A stretch of DNA of 64,000 nt from Chryseobacterium piperi (lineage in GTDB: Bacteria; Bacteroidota; Bacteroidia; Flavobacteriales; Weeksellaceae), in NCBI RefSeq assembly GCF_002285635.2, contig NZ_CP023049.2, forward strand, positions 2,108,001 through 2,172,000. The letters run 5' to 3'. Shown in pieces: positions 23,453 to 33,256 of the stretch; position 1 is the stretch's first letter, and the number at the start of each line of letters is the position of its first letter. Below the pieces are notes generated by a model that worked only from the letters and a program-made list of their open reading frames with translations, did not search any database and was not told the DNA's origin. The position numbers were made by a program, and so were the translations under genes.

Positions 23453-26338
23453 CTAGTGTCCAAAAATATCTTTTAAACTAACTTCTTTAAATGTTCCCAT
23501 TTCATTGACCGCATTCATATCGAGGTTTTCTTTTTTACCAATAATAGCCGTATTGAAATGCAGAGGCTTAATCTCAGTATGATAAAAAGACTTAAGATCA
23601 TTGAATGTAAGATTCTGGATCTGTTCGTAAATATTTTTCCTGAAATCATGAGCAAGTCCCAGCTTCTTTAATCGCAATGTATTGAAAAAGATATTTGTTC
23701 TGGTAATTCTTGTTGAAGCAATTTGTTTCAATGCCGTATTTTTAGCATTATCAAACTGAATAGCCACATCAGGAAGCTCATTCATTAAATCCGTCATGGT
23801 ATCTACTGCGATCTGTAATTTGTCCGGTTGTGTTCCGATGTAGGTAGTTACGTAATCATGGTGTCCGGATTCGGCATTAGCCGCGTAAGAAACATAAGCA
23901 GAATATGCTAAGCTTTTACTTTCCCGGATTTCCTGGAACACAATAGACGAAAGTCCTCTTCCGAAGTATTCATTGAAAACATTAATCTTTCCAAAGTTAT
24001 TGATATTGACGTTATGACCTCTTCCGACTTTGCTCATCTCCATCTGCACCATATCATATCCTATAAAGTAAACCTGACCTTTAGTTTCAGGCTCCGGATA
24101 TTGTTTAGGTTCAGGAATCTCTAAGGTTGCCGGCTCGATAAACTGGCCAATATATTCTTTGAAATGGTTATAGTCTTTTCCGTAAAAAAACAATTGATAA
24201 GGGAATTTAAAGAGTTTTTTCATCCGATCGGTAAACTCCTCTACTCTGCTGCTCTCTAACTGTTCTTTAGAAATAACATCTGTATATCTTGAAAACTTCC
24301 CGAACTTGGTATAATTCGTTAAAGCTGTCATGATCCGGTTTTTATCCTTTTTCGTTGCTTCTCTGTTTTCCAGAACAGTTTCTACAAACTGATTATAAAC
24401 TTCCTGATCAGGTTTTATCTGGTACATCCAATGTTGAAGCAGTTCAATCCCTTTTTGGATATTTTCCTCTAATCCACTTAATGAAATCAAAAGCTGATCA
24501 CTGGTTGTTTTAAAGTCATTGCTTACTCCTATTTTAAAGAATTCTTTTTTCAGATCTTCCGGAGAAAATTTTTCAGTACCTAAATACTGAAGAACCTGGG
24601 TTGAAATTCCCAAATCTCTGTCGTTATCACTTCCAAAAGGAAAAATAAAATAAGCCTGAGCAATCTCGTTGTATTTATTTTTAACGAAACTTACCTTTTT
24701 ATCTTTAATCGTATCCGTTAAAATCTCTTTATTGTAGTCGATAAACTCAGGTTGAATATCTCCGGTTTTTTCAGCAAGCATTTGCTTTAAAAACTCTGAT
24801 TGGGTATCCCTGTTAATCTTAATAGGTGTAATTCCAGGATTTTCTACTCTGACCAACTTATCGTTGACTCCTTTTTCTTTATCAATAATTACATAATTAT
24901 CTAGAAAGAAGGATTTCGCAAAGTCTACAACTTCTTCTTTTGTAAAGCTGGCATATTCATCCATTTCATTCAGCTCCTGTTCCCATGTTCTTCCTTTAAT
25001 ATAAGTATCATAGAGATTGGTAGCAAGTCCCTCTGCTGTTTCCAGCCCTTTCATCCTCTGCAATTTAAAATCATTGATAATGGCTGGCAGCATCCAATCA
25101 GGAAATTCACCTTTTTTCACCAGTTCAATCTGCTCAAGAACCATATTTCTTGCTTCATCCAACGTCTGGTTTTCTTTAGGAACAGCTACAATGGAAAAGT
25201 AACCATATTGTTTTAATCCTACAGAAAAAGCCTGTGCCCAAAGCATTCTTTGTGTCTGATTAATATTTAAATCCAGTAGTCCTGCCTCTCCTCTATTACT
25301 CAGAATATTGACAACAATATCTGCCAGCATCGCTTCTCTGCTTCCATAACTCTGAGTTCTCCATGCCAGCTGAACTCTTGGCGTCGTCGGACTTTTCACG
25401 GTTCTTTTAACAATTTCCGTAAGAGCCTGCTCAACAACCGGAGTTTTCTTTGGTAATTCTCTATAGGGAAGTACTCCAAAATATTGATCAATAAGCTGAA
25501 TGGTTTTTTCAAAATCCAAATCACCTACCAAAACCATGGCATAGTTATTAGGCACATAATATTCATCAAAATACTTATGAATGGCCTTCATCGAAGGGTT
25601 TTTCAAATGCTCCGGTTTCCCTAATGTCGTTTGTTGCCCATTCGGATGGGTTGGAAAAAGAGCATCCATCAATTCATAATTGACTAATCTCGAATCATTA
25701 TCCTGAGCCCTGTTGAATTCTTCATACACCGACTCAAGCTCCGTATGAAAAAGACGCAAAACAATTTCTGAAAATCTTTCCTTTTCAGTTCTTAACCATT
25801 TCTCAATTTCATTATTCGGAATATTATTTTTATAAACCGTTTCATCAAACCATGTATGGGCATTAGTTCCACTGGCTCCTAATGATGAAATCACCTTATC
25901 ATATTCATTGGCAATAGCATACTGACTGGCCTCCTGAGATACCTCATCTATTTTTTTATAAATCTCTTTCTTTTTTTCAGGATCCTGTTCTGCTTTATGT
26001 TCTTCATATAATTCAGAGATCTGATCCAGTAAAACTTTTTCTTTATTCCAATCTGTGGTTCCGATTTTTGAGGTTCCCTTAAACATCATATGTTCAAGGT
26101 AATGTGCTAAGCCTGTATTGTCAGAAGGATCATTATTACTCCCCGTTCTCACCGGAATAAAAGTCTGTATTCTCGGTGCATCAAAATTTTGAGCAAGAAA
26201 AACTTTCAACCCATTATTCAGGGTATACATTCTTACTTTATTTTCGTCATGGGTAATCGTAATATATTCGTAATTGTTTTTATCTGTATGAATCGTCTCT
26301 TTATATCGTTTTTCAGTGTCAATCATAGGTAAAATCAT
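23453..26338 (-). CDS. M16 family zinc metallopeptidase (insulinase/pitrilysin-like)
   Basis: A 961-residue protein made of two M16 halves. The inverted zinc motif HYLEH is at residues 79-83 (His79, Glu82, His83), and the downstream zinc ligand Glu lies in the segment LESVYEEF near residue 206. The second half, from about residue 530, lacks the motif, as is normal for the closed clam-shell peptidases of this family. No signal peptide is apparent, which points to the cytoplasm, although flavobacterial relatives are often exported. A second ATG four codons in is an alternative start. It would degrade peptides. It is monocistronic. Confidence 0.9.
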   Translation of the reverse strand: MILPMIDTEKRYKETIHTDKNNYEYITITHDENKVRMYTLNNGLKVFLAQNFDAPRIQTFIPVRTGSNNDPSDNTGLAHYLEHMMFKGTSKIGTTDWNKEKVLLDQISELYEEHKAEQDPEKKKEIYKKIDEVSQEASQYAIANEYDKVISSLGASGTNAHTWFDETVYKNNIPNNEIEKWLRTEKERFSEIVLRLFHTELESVYEEFNRAQDNDSRLVNYELMDALFPTHPNGQQTTLGKPEHLKNPSMKAIHKYFDEYYVPNNYAMVLVGDLDFEKTIQLIDQYFGVLPYRELPKKTPVVEQALTEIVKRTVKSPTTPRVQLAWRTQSYGSREAMLADIVVNILSNRGEAGLLDLNINQTQRMLWAQAFSVGLKQYGYFSIVAVPKENQTLDEARNMVLEQIELVKKGEFPDWMLPAIINDFKLQRMKGLETAEGLATNLYDTYIKGRTWEQELNEMDEYASFTKEEVVDFAKSFFLDNYVIIDKEKGVNDKLVRVENPGITPIKINRDTQSEFLKQMLAEKTGDIQPEFIDYNKEILTDTIKDKKVSFVKNKYNEIAQAYFIFPFGSDNDRDLGISTQVLQYLGTEKFSPEDLKKEFFKIGVSNDFKTTSDQLLISLSGLEENIQKGIELLQHWMYQIKPDQEVYNQFVETVLENREATKKDKNRIMTALTNYTKFGKFSRYTDVISKEQLESSRVEEFTDRMKKLFKFPYQLFFYGKDYNHFKEYIGQFIEPATLEIPEPKQYPEPETKGQVYFIGYDMVQMEMSKVGRGHNVNINNFGKINVFNEYFGRGLSSIVFQEIRESKSLAYSAYVSYAANAESGHHDYVTTYIGTQPDKLQIAVDTMTDLMNELPDVAIQFDNAKNTALKQIASTRITRTNIFFNTLRLKKLGLAHDFRKNIYEQIQNLTFNDLKSFYHTEIKPLHFNTAIIGKKENLDMNAVNEMGTFKEVSLKDIFGH

Positions 26339-26367
26339 TTTGATTCCTTTAAATTCAGAATACTATA

Positions 26368-26375
26368 CAAATGTA
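26368..26375 (-). promoter_or_regulatory. Putative -7 promoter element for the M16 peptidase gene
   Basis: The minus strand reads TACATTTG, matching TAnnTTTG, about 30 bp before the start codon. A -33 TTTG is not seen. Confidence 0.35.
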
Positions 26376-26558
26376 AGGAATACTAAAAGAACGCTTATCA
26401 ATTTTATTACTATTCAATCTATGATGATCATTTATTCTTTAGAATGGAGGAAGGACGAAAAGGGAAAATTGAGGAATTGTAAAATCGTTCAACTGCAGAA
26501 TCGTTCAATTGTAAAGCATCTCAGTTCTGTTATTGGCTACATCTAATTTTCGATTTCA

Positions 26559-26593
26559 GTAATACAGACGATAAGTCTGCGAAAGTAGTTCAG
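26559..26593 (+). repeat. Dispersed intergenic repeat B, copy 1
   Basis: The sequence has the pattern GTAATACAGAC, four bases, AGTCTGCGAA, one base, GTAGTTCAG. CAGAC and GTCTG form a small hairpin. A second copy lies in inverse orientation at 46588-46622 with only a few differences. Confidence 0.7.
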
Positions 26594-26650
26594 AAAGCGA
26601 AGTGAAGGAATCTAAATAAAGTAAGCCATACACATATACATAATAAACAT

Positions 26651-26685
26651 TATTAAGAGATTTCTCCTATCGTCAAAATGACAAG
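26651..26685 (+). repeat. Dispersed intergenic repeat A, copy 1
   Basis: Pattern TATTAAGAGATTTCTCCT then a variable stretch and AAATGACAAG. Similar copies lie at 33113-33140 and, inverted, at 37539-37570 and 37621-37654, always outside genes. Confidence 0.6.
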
Positions 26686-26757
26686 TAAATTAATCTGTAG
26701 TTATTACCCTATGTTTTGAATAAAAAATTGCCTTCAAATAACATCTTTAATATTCTG

Positions 26758-26785
26758 TTTGTATATCTAAGTTTGTTTAAGTTTG
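26758..26785 (+). promoter_or_regulatory. Putative promoter of the response-regulator gene
   Basis: TTTG (26758-26761) and TAAGTTTG (26778-26785), separated by 16 nt, which is a little short for a Bacteroidetes promoter. It lies 27 bp before the ATG. Confidence 0.4.
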
Positions 26786-26811
26786 CATAGGTTTTTCCTA
26801 AAATAAATACC

Positions 26812-28137
26812 ATGTCCGGAAATATTCTGATCATCGATGATGAAATAAAACTCCTGAAACTATTGGGAATGATTCTCTCCCAGGAGGATTTTAATGTAAA
26901 AGAAGCTTCAACAGCCCGTTCTGCAATGACAATGCTGGAACAATATGAATTTGATGTTGTATTGAGTGACGTCCGTCTACCCGATGCCTTCGGAGTAGAA
27001 CTTATAAAATCCATTAAAACCAAATATCCCCATCTGGAAATTATCCTGATGACCGCTTTTGGAAATATTACCGATGCCGTTCAGGCAATGAAAAACGGAG
27101 CCTATGATTATCTGGTAAAAGGGGATGATAATGATAAGATTATTCCCCTGGTATATAAAGCTTTGGAAAAAGTAAAGGACAACAAATCTAAAACTGCTCA
27201 GAAAAGTAGTACTCCCAAAGGATTTGTGCAGGTCATAGGAACCTCACCTTTAATTTTACAGGCCAGAAAATTAGCCGAAAAGGTAGCCTTAACCGATGCT
27301 ACTGTTCTTTTAACAGGAGAAACAGGAACCGGAAAAGAAGTCTTTGCCAATGCTATTCATGAAGCCAGTGACCGAAAGAAAAATAATTTCGTGGCCATCA
27401 ACTGCTCTGCATTCAGTAAAGAAATTCTGGAAAGTGAGCTTTTCGGACATAAACAAGGATCTTTTACAGGAGCCATAAAAGACAAAAAGGGTCTTGTAGA
27501 AGAAGCTAACGGAGGGACTCTATTCTTAGATGAAATTGGTGAGATGCCTATTGAACTACAGGCAAAACTACTTCGTGTACTGGAAACTCATGAATTCATT
27601 AAAATGGGGGAAACAAAAGTTTCAAAATCAGATTTCAGATTAATTGCTGCAACCAACAGAAACCTGGAAGATGAAATAAAACAAGGGAATTTCCGTGAAG
27701 ATCTTTACTTCCGACTCAATGTTTTTGAAATTACCCTACCTCCCCTTCGTGAAAGAAAAGAAGATTTAAAAGTATTAACTAAAAGCTTTATTGATACTTT
27801 CTCCCATAAACTTCACCTAACCTCGGTTCAGGTTTCCCCGGATTATTATAAAACCCTGGAAAAAAATGACTGGAAAGGTAACATCCGCGAGCTAAGAAAT
27901 ACGATAGAAAGAAGCTTAATCCTGATGAATGATAACGTTCTGGATGCTGAAAGTCTTCCTCATTATTCTGAAAAGACAGCTTCGGATAAGGATTCTTTAA
28001 GCATAAGATCTCTGGAGAAAGAACATATTCAAAAAGTGTTACAATACACAAAAGGAAATAAAGCGGAAGCCGCAAGGCTGCTGGAAATCGGTATTGCTAC
28101 TCTGTACCGCAAACTGGAAGAATACCAGCTTAGATAA
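26812..28137 (+). CDS. Sigma-54-dependent response regulator (NtrC type) next to kdp
   Basis: A 441-residue two-component regulator. Receiver domain, residues 1-120: acidic pair D9/D10, phospho-acceptor D53 in LSDVRLP, T81 and K103. AAA+ domain, about 138-370: Walker A GETGTGKE (169-176), the sigma-54 contact loop GSFTGA (216-221, a mild variant of GAFTGA), and Walker B LFLDEIGE. A Fis-type helix-turn-helix ends the protein (GNKAEAARLLEIGIATLYRKL). It activates RpoN-dependent promoters when phosphorylated. It precedes the kdp genes on the same strand; the only kinase nearby is the one after kdpD, so they probably form a pair that controls kdp. Confidence 0.93.
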   Translation: MSGNILIIDDEIKLLKLLGMILSQEDFNVKEASTARSAMTMLEQYEFDVVLSDVRLPDAFGVELIKSIKTKYPHLEIILMTAFGNITDAVQAMKNGAYDYLVKGDDNDKIIPLVYKALEKVKDNKSKTAQKSSTPKGFVQVIGTSPLILQARKLAEKVALTDATVLLTGETGTGKEVFANAIHEASDRKKNNFVAINCSAFSKEILESELFGHKQGSFTGAIKDKKGLVEEANGGTLFLDEIGEMPIELQAKLLRVLETHEFIKMGETKVSKSDFRLIAATNRNLEDEIKQGNFREDLYFRLNVFEITLPPLRERKEDLKVLTKSFIDTFSHKLHLTSVQVSPDYYKTLEKNDWKGNIRELRNTIERSLILMNDNVLDAESLPHYSEKTASDKDSLSIRSLEKEHIQKVLQYTKGNKAEAARLLEIGIATLYRKLEEYQLR

Positions 28138-28163
28138 AATCAAACCTATCATTTTAATAACGA

Positions 28164-28192
28164 GCCTATCATTTTGATAGGCTTTTCTGTTT
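28164..28192 (+). terminator. Terminator between the response regulator and kdp genes
   Basis: GCCTATCA (28164-28171) and TGATAGGC (28175-28182) form an eight-pair stem with a three-base loop, followed by TTTTCTGTTTTT. It separates the regulator from the kdp transcript. Confidence 0.78.
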
Positions 28193-28268
28193 TTCAAAAG
28201 ATTTCAAATCCTGCATAACCAACTCATTTAAAACATATTAAACTTCATCTGCTCAAAACGGATCTTTT

Positions 28269-28286
28269 TTTGGCATTAGAGATACA
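28269..28286 (+). promoter_or_regulatory. Possible sigma-54 promoter of the kdp operon
   Basis: TTTGGCATTAGAGATACA has GG at 28272-28273, ten bases, then AC at 28284-28285. The sigma-54 core is GG, ten bases, GC, so there is one mismatch in the core. It lies about 20 bp before the first small ORF, in the right place for a promoter activated by the adjacent NtrC-type regulator. The evidence is weak and positional. Confidence 0.33.
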
Positions 28287-28303
28287 GAATAAAATATTTC
28301 AAA

Positions 28304-28414
28304 ATGACAACTTTAAAAAAAACGTTTAAAAAACGGGAGCATTCCACTTTTAGTCTGCTGATTGTATCGTATGTATTATTTACCCTATTAACCCTAATCT
28401 TTATAAAGATATGA
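28304..28414 (+). CDS. Small single-pass membrane protein, first gene of the kdp operon
   Basis: A 36-residue frame. The N-terminal 13 residues are basic (TTLKKTFKKREH); residues 15-35 form one hydrophobic helix (STFSLLIVSYVLFTLLTLIF). The positive-inside pattern suggests a cytoplasmic N-terminus. Its TGA overlaps the start of the next small gene (ATATGATG), a sign of translational coupling. The function is not known to me; its place before kdpF suggests a role in assembly or regulation of the Kdp complex. A chance frame is possible because it is so short. Confidence 0.5.
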   Translation: MTTLKKTFKKREHSTFSLLIVSYVLFTLLTLIFIKI

Positions 28415-28494
28415 TGCTTATTAGTTTACTCCTGCTTGCTGCAGTGATGTTTTGGCTTTTGTATAAATCAGTTGAATTTTTTGATAAAATATAA
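28411..28494 (+). CDS. Small single-pass membrane protein, second gene of the kdp operon
   Basis: A 27-residue frame overlapping the previous gene by four bases. It is almost wholly hydrophobic (MMLISLLLLAAVMFWLLY) with a short polar tail (KSVEFFDKI). In size and shape it resembles KdpF, but a better KdpF follows four bases later. It could be a duplicated KdpF-like subunit or another lipid-facing peptide. A chance frame is possible. Confidence 0.48.
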   Translation: MMLISLLLLAAVMFWLLYKSVEFFDKI

Positions 28495-28498
28495 TATT

Positions 28499-28576
28499 AT
28501 GTGGAGTTTATTTTTCCTTTCCATACTAGCCTTTGTGTATATCTGCTATGTCCTTATAAAACCTGAAAAATTTTAA
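28499..28576 (+). CDS. kdpF: Potassium-transporting ATPase small subunit KdpF
   Basis: A 25-residue single-helix peptide ending YVLIKPEKF. The ending matches the KdpF pattern (YxLxxPExF) and it lies six bases before kdpA, the usual place. KdpF stabilises the KdpABC complex in the inner membrane. It is short enough to be missed by gene finders. Confidence 0.8.
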   Translation: MWSLFFLSILAFVYICYVLIKPEKF

Positions 28577-28582
28577 TCTATC

Positions 28583-30277
28583 ATGAATACAGAAATTTTG
28601 GGCATCATAGCGATGTTTGTTATTACATTAGTTATAGGAATATTTTTAGGCAAATATATCGCTAATGTCTACGGCTATAAAAAGACTTTTTTAGATCCCG
28701 TTTTTCACCCTGTTGAAAAACTCATTTATAAAATTTCAGGGATTAACCCTAACCGCCAGATGAACTGGAAGCAAAACATCTTTGCCATGCTTACCATCAA
28801 TTTAGTCTGGTTTATTATCGGCTTCTTTATTTTATTAAACCAGTCATGGCTGCCTCTGAATCCTGACGGAAATCCAGACATGTCTCCTGATCTGGCTTTT
28901 AATACAACTATTTCTTTTTTAGTCAACTGTAATCTACAGCATTATTCCGGAGAAACCGGACTCAGTTATTTAGGACAGCTGTATCTGATGTTTTTACAGT
29001 TTGTCACTGCCGCAACAGGAATGGCAGCTATGGCGGTTCTTTTTAAAGCATTTAAAGAAAAAACGACCACTGAACTTGGAAATTTTTATGATTTTTTTAC
29101 TAAATCTGTGATCAGAATATTAGTTCCTATCAGCATTGTAGTTGCTTTTATTCTTTCTGCTAACGGAAGTCCGATGACTTTTGAAGGTAAGGATCATATC
29201 ACAACTTTAGAAGGACAAAAAATAGAAGTTTCCCGAGGCCCTGTTGCCGCATTTGTGGCTATTAAACATTTAGGAACCAACGGAGGAGGTTTTTTTGGAG
29301 CCAACTCTGCCCACCCTCTTGAGAACCCTAATTATCTGACTAATATGACCGAAATGGTTACTCAGATGATTATTCCGTTTGCTTTAGTCTTTGCATTAGG
29401 TTTTTATTTGAAGAAAAGAAAATTATCCTGGACCATTTTTACTGTAATGACTATAGGCTTCCTGGCCCTTGCAATTCCTAATATTATCAATGAATCGAAT
29501 GGGAACCCACTGATTACACAAATGGGTGCAAATAGTCACCTGGGCGCTATGGAAGGAAAAGAAATTCGTTTCGGAAGTGCAGCTTCGGGATACTGGAGTA
29601 TTGCTACTACGGTAATATCTACAGGTTCTGTAAATTCCATGCACGACAGTACAATGCCCCTTTCAGGAATGAATGAGCTTCTTGCTATGATGATCAATTG
29701 TTTTTACGGAGGTTGCGGTGTGGGAATTCTCAATTATTTTATCTTCATCATTCTTGCCGTATTCATCAGTGGACTCATGGTAGGAAGAACTCCTGAGTTT
29801 CTGGGTAAAAAGATTGAAGCCAAAGAGATGAAAATCGCTATGATTGTAGCATTATTTCACCCGTTTTTAATTCTTGTGGGAACTGCTTTAACTGCTTATC
29901 TCCCGGAATTCGGAGCTAAAACATTAAATAATCCCGGGTTTCATGGATTCAGTGAAATGTTGTATGAATTTACTTCTTCTTCGGCTAATAACGGTTCCGG
30001 ATTTGAAGGTTTGGGAGATAATACACCATGGTGGAATATTTCCACAGGAATCGTATTGCTGCTTTCAAGATTTATCCCCATTATAGGTCCTGTTGCCATC
30101 GCAGGTTTACTGGCTCAGAAAAAATACATTCCGGAAAGTTCAGGAACATTGAAAACAGACACTGCTACATTTGGCTTCATGACTTTAGCCGTGATCCTGC
30201 TTATTGCAGCGTTGTCTTTCTTCCCTGCACTGACACTAGGTCCTATTGCCGAGCAGATTCAATATTTTGCTAAATAA
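28583..30277 (+). CDS. kdpA: Potassium-transporting ATPase subunit KdpA
   Basis: A 564-residue inner-membrane protein of about ten helices that holds the potassium selectivity filter. Family motifs are intact: TTISFLVNCNLQHYSGE, HLGTNGGGFFGANSAHPLENP, and TSSSANNGSGFEGL. It binds potassium and passes it to KdpB for ATP-driven uptake when potassium is scarce. It follows kdpF by six bases. Unlike most kdp operons, the next gene, kdpB, begins 172 bp later. Confidence 0.97.
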   Translation: MNTEILGIIAMFVITLVIGIFLGKYIANVYGYKKTFLDPVFHPVEKLIYKISGINPNRQMNWKQNIFAMLTINLVWFIIGFFILLNQSWLPLNPDGNPDMSPDLAFNTTISFLVNCNLQHYSGETGLSYLGQLYLMFLQFVTAATGMAAMAVLFKAFKEKTTTELGNFYDFFTKSVIRILVPISIVVAFILSANGSPMTFEGKDHITTLEGQKIEVSRGPVAAFVAIKHLGTNGGGFFGANSAHPLENPNYLTNMTEMVTQMIIPFALVFALGFYLKKRKLSWTIFTVMTIGFLALAIPNIINESNGNPLITQMGANSHLGAMEGKEIRFGSAASGYWSIATTVISTGSVNSMHDSTMPLSGMNELLAMMINCFYGGCGVGILNYFIFIILAVFISGLMVGRTPEFLGKKIEAKEMKIAMIVALFHPFLILVGTALTAYLPEFGAKTLNNPGFHGFSEMLYEFTSSSANNGSGFEGLGDNTPWWNISTGIVLLLSRFIPIIGPVAIAGLLAQKKYIPESSGTLKTDTATFGFMTLAVILLIAALSFFPALTLGPIAEQIQYFAK

Positions 30278-30449
30278 ACGAAAACATTATCCATTAAAAT
30301 CAATATCACCCATTAAGGAAGTAAAGTATTGAAGGACATTCAAACTAGTCTGAAACATTCACTTGACTTATATTATCCATTACACTCCTTAGTATTTTAA
30401 CCGACCTTAATGGTTACCATTGATTACACTTATATAACTCTTTCTAAAA
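30278..30449 (+). other. Unusually long kdpA-kdpB spacer
   Basis: 172 bp with no frame. It contains imperfect repeated words such as TTATCCATTA (30288 and 30375 regions) and CCATTAA. No terminator hairpin is evident, so transcription likely continues into kdpB. Confidence 0.5.
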
Positions 30450-32489
30450 ATGAAAAATCAATCACAAACATTGTTTCAAAAAGATTTGGTCAACGAAGCT
30501 ATTAAACAATCTTTAGTTAAGCTAAATCCGAAAATTATATTTAAAAATCCAGTTATGTTTCTGGTAGAAATCGGAACTGTGGTCATGCTAATCGTGAGTA
30601 TATTCAGTTTAACAGGTGATCAAACACAGGGAAGCTTCACTTATAATTTCCTAGTATTTATTATTTTATTTTTCACCGTTTTGTTTGCCAATTTTGCTGA
30701 GGCGATTGCTGAAGCAAGAGGAAAGGCACAGGCGGATACTCTTAGAAAAACCCGTGAAGAAACTCCTGCCAAAATGGTTATTGAAAACAAGGCAGGCTTT
30801 CAGGTGGAAACCGCATTAAAAATGTCCGCTGAAATGAAACTGGGAGACATCTTTCTTTGTGAAGCTGGCGATCAGATACCCATGGACGGGGAAATCATTG
30901 AAGGTTTAGCAACCATCGATGAATCTGCCATCACCGGAGAAAGTGCTCCTGTAATCCGCGAAGCAGGTGGTGACAAAAGTTCTGTAACGGGTGGTACCAA
31001 AGTACTTTCTGACAGAATCAAAGTAAAGGTGACGACCAAACCGGGAGAGTCTTTTTTAGATAAGATGATTGCCCTTGTAGAAGGAGCATCAAGACAGAAA
31101 ACACCTAACGAAATTGCATTAACTATACTTTTGGCAGGATTCACCCTGACTTTTATAATTGTTACTTTAACCTTAAAACCTTTTGCAGATTATGCGCAAA
31201 CCCCAATCACTATTGCCGCATTTATATCACTTTTCGTTTGTTTGATTCCGACAACGATTGGCGGTTTGCTTTCTGCAATCGGTATTGCAGGAATGGACAG
31301 AGCGTTACGCGCTAATGTGATTACTAAAAGTGGGAAAGCTGTAGAAACAGCAGGTGATATTGATGTTCTATTGCTGGATAAAACAGGAACCATTACCATT
31401 GGAAACCGTAAGGCAACTCAATTTCATCCCGCTGCTGCAGTAGAAATGAATCATTTCATCAAAGCCTCTGCATTGAGTTCTGTGGCTGATGAAACACCGG
31501 AAGGAAAATCTATCATTGAATTAAGTCAGCTAAAATCTGAAGATTTACTGGTTCCCAATCCTACATACATCGACTTTACAGCAGAAACCAGAACCTCCGG
31601 GATCGATTTTGAAGATACCCGAATCCGAAAAGGGGCTTATGATACGATAAAAAAACTAACAGAGAAAGCAGGCAACCCTTTTCCAAAAGAAACTGAAGAT
31701 GCTGTGAAAACCATTGCAGAAAATGGAGGAACCCCTTTGGTTGTTTCGTTAAATGAAAAAGTTCTGGGCGTTATTGAACTTCAGGACATCATTAAAACAG
31801 GCATCCAGGAACGCTTTCAACGCCTGAGAAAAATGGGAGTAAAAACAGTTATGGTCACAGGAGACAACCCTTTAACAGCCAAGTTTATTGCTGAAAAGGC
31901 CGGTGTTGATGACTTCATTGCTGAAGCAAAACCTGAGGATAAAATGAATTACATTAAAAAGGAACAGCAGGAAGGAAAGCTAGTAGCTATGATGGGTGAC
32001 GGAACCAATGATGCACCTGCCCTTGCGCAAGCCGATGTAGGAGTAGCCATGAACAGCGGAACACAGGCAGCTAAAGAAGCAGGAAATATGGTGGATCTGG
32101 ATAATGACCCAACCAAACTGATTGAAATTGTAGAAATCGGGAAGCAATTGCTAATGACGCGGGGAACTTTAACCACATTCAGTATTGCCAATGATGTAGC
32201 TAAATATTTTGCCATTATCCCGGCATTATTTATCACATTTATTCCGGCTCTTCAGAAACTGAACATTATGAATCTTCACAGTCCGGAATCAGCTATTTTA
32301 TCGGCTATTATTTTCAATGCGGTGATCATTCCTTTCCTTATCCCACTGGCATTAAAAGGGGTTGCTTATAAACCGATAGGAGCAAGTGCCTTATTGCGCA
32401 GAAACCTTTTGATCTATGGCTTAGGAGGCGTTATTGTTCCATTTATTGGAATAAAAATCATCGACTTATTTATCAGTTTATTCTATTAA
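30450..32489 (+). CDS. kdpB: Potassium-transporting P-type ATPase subunit KdpB
   Basis: A 679-residue P-type ATPase that powers potassium uptake. The phosphorylated Asp is D310 in LLDKTGTIT; the actuator motif TGES is at 162-165; the nucleotide-binding and hinge motifs are KPEDK and [10 protein letters not shown], then [11 protein letters not shown]. Two hydrophobic pairs flank the cytoplasmic domains. All catalytic residues are present and the length is normal. It lies ten bases before kdpC. Confidence 0.97.
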   Translation: MKNQSQTLFQKDLVNEAIKQSLVKLNPKIIFKNPVMFLVEIGTVVMLIVSIFSLTGDQTQGSFTYNFLVFIILFFTVLFANFAEAIAEARGKAQADTLRKTREETPAKMVIENKAGFQVETALKMSAEMKLGDIFLCEAGDQIPMDGEIIEGLATIDESAITGESAPVIREAGGDKSSVTGGTKVLSDRIKVKVTTKPGESFLDKMIALVEGASRQKTPNEIALTILLAGFTLTFIIVTLTLKPFADYAQTPITIAAFISLFVCLIPTTIGGLLSAIGIAGMDRALRANVITKSGKAVETAGDIDVLLLDKTGTITIGNRKATQFHPAAAVEMNHFIKASALSSVADETPEGKSIIELSQLKSEDLLVPNPTYIDFTAETRTSGIDFEDTRIRKGAYDTIKKLTEKAGNPFPKETEDAVKTIAENGGTPLVVSLNEKVLGVIELQDIIKTGIQERFQRLRKMGVKTVMVTGDNPLTAKFIAEKAGVDDFIAEAKPEDKMNYIKKEQQEGKLVAMMGDGTNDAPALAQADVGVAMNSGTQAAKEAGNMVDLDNDPTKLIEIVEIGKQLLMTRGTLTTFSIANDVAKYFAIIPALFITFIPALQKLNIMNLHSPESAILSAIIFNAVIIPFLIPLALKGVAYKPIGASALLRRNLLIYGLGGVIVPFIGIKIIDLFISLFY

Positions 32490-32499
32490 AATTTAAAAA

Positions 32500-33057
32500 A
32501 TGAAAAATCATATTATTCCGGCATTCAGACTCACTATGGTAATGCTGGCTATTGTAAGTCTTTATTTACTTTTTGTTTACGGAGGTTCAAAAGTATTGCC
32601 TACCCAAGGAGATGCAGAAATTATTACCCATAACGGGCAAAAGTTTTATGCCAATATAGGCCAGAACTTTACCTCTGAAAAATATTTCCATGGTCGTCCT
32701 TCTGCTGTCGATTATAATGCTGCAGGAAGTGCGGGAAGCAACAAAGGGCCAAGCAATGCCGAGTACCTAGAGATGGTACAAAAGAGAATAGATACCCTGA
32801 AAATGCAGAATCCGGAAATGACCAATACCCCGGTTCCTGTAGAGCTTGTTACTGCCAGCGGAAGTGGTCTTGATCCGGCGATCTCTCCTGAAGGAGCTTT
32901 ATATCAGGTAAAAAGAATAGCCAAAGTAAGGAGCCTTTCGAAAGAAAAAATTGAAGAATTGATCAAAGGAAACACCAACCCTCCTTTACTTGGACTTTTC
33001 GGACCTTCAAATGTCAACGTTTTAAAACTCAATATTGCGCTGGATGGATTAGAATAG
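32500..33057 (+). CDS. kdpC: Potassium-transporting ATPase subunit KdpC
   Basis: A 185-residue protein with one N-terminal membrane helix and a periplasmic domain. Typical motifs are GQNFTSEKYFHGRPSA, SGSGLDPAISPEGA and NVLKLNIALD. It acts as an accessory subunit that helps KdpB bind ATP. It ends the kdpFABC run; a 200-bp gap follows before the outer-membrane protein. Confidence 0.95.
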   Translation: MKNHIIPAFRLTMVMLAIVSLYLLFVYGGSKVLPTQGDAEIITHNGQKFYANIGQNFTSEKYFHGRPSAVDYNAAGSAGSNKGPSNAEYLEMVQKRIDTLKMQNPEMTNTPVPVELVTASGSGLDPAISPEGALYQVKRIAKVRSLSKEKIEELIKGNTNPPLLGLFGPSNVNVLKLNIALDGLE

Positions 33058-33059
33058 AC

Positions 33060-33256
33060 GGGATACGGGTACGAGGTTCAAGTTGAGAGTTGCTAGTTGC
33101 TAGTTGAGGGCAAGGAAATTTCTCCTTCGTCGAGATGACAAACATCTGTTGGATTGACGATTTTACGGTTTTACAATTCAGCGATTCAGCCTTTTAGCCT
33201 CTTTGCCCTTACCAACATAAGTTTAAACAGATTCAATTTTAAAATTTATAATAAAC
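33060..33256. repeat. Intergenic stretch with tandem words and repeat A, copy 2
   Basis: TTGCTAG is repeated in tandem (33090-33105), next to a copy of dispersed repeat A (33113-33140, AAATTTCTCCTTCGTCGAGA then TGACA) and the words GATTTTACGG/TTTTACAATT. No coding content is credible. Confidence 0.6.

Larger units (their letters stand above)
26376..26757. other. Intergenic region with two dispersed repeats
   Basis: No gene. It holds short near-repeats (AATCGTTCAA twice around 26483-26509), a hairpin repeat of family B (26559-26593) and a copy of repeat family A (26651-26685). Both families recur elsewhere between genes in this window. Confidence 0.6.
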
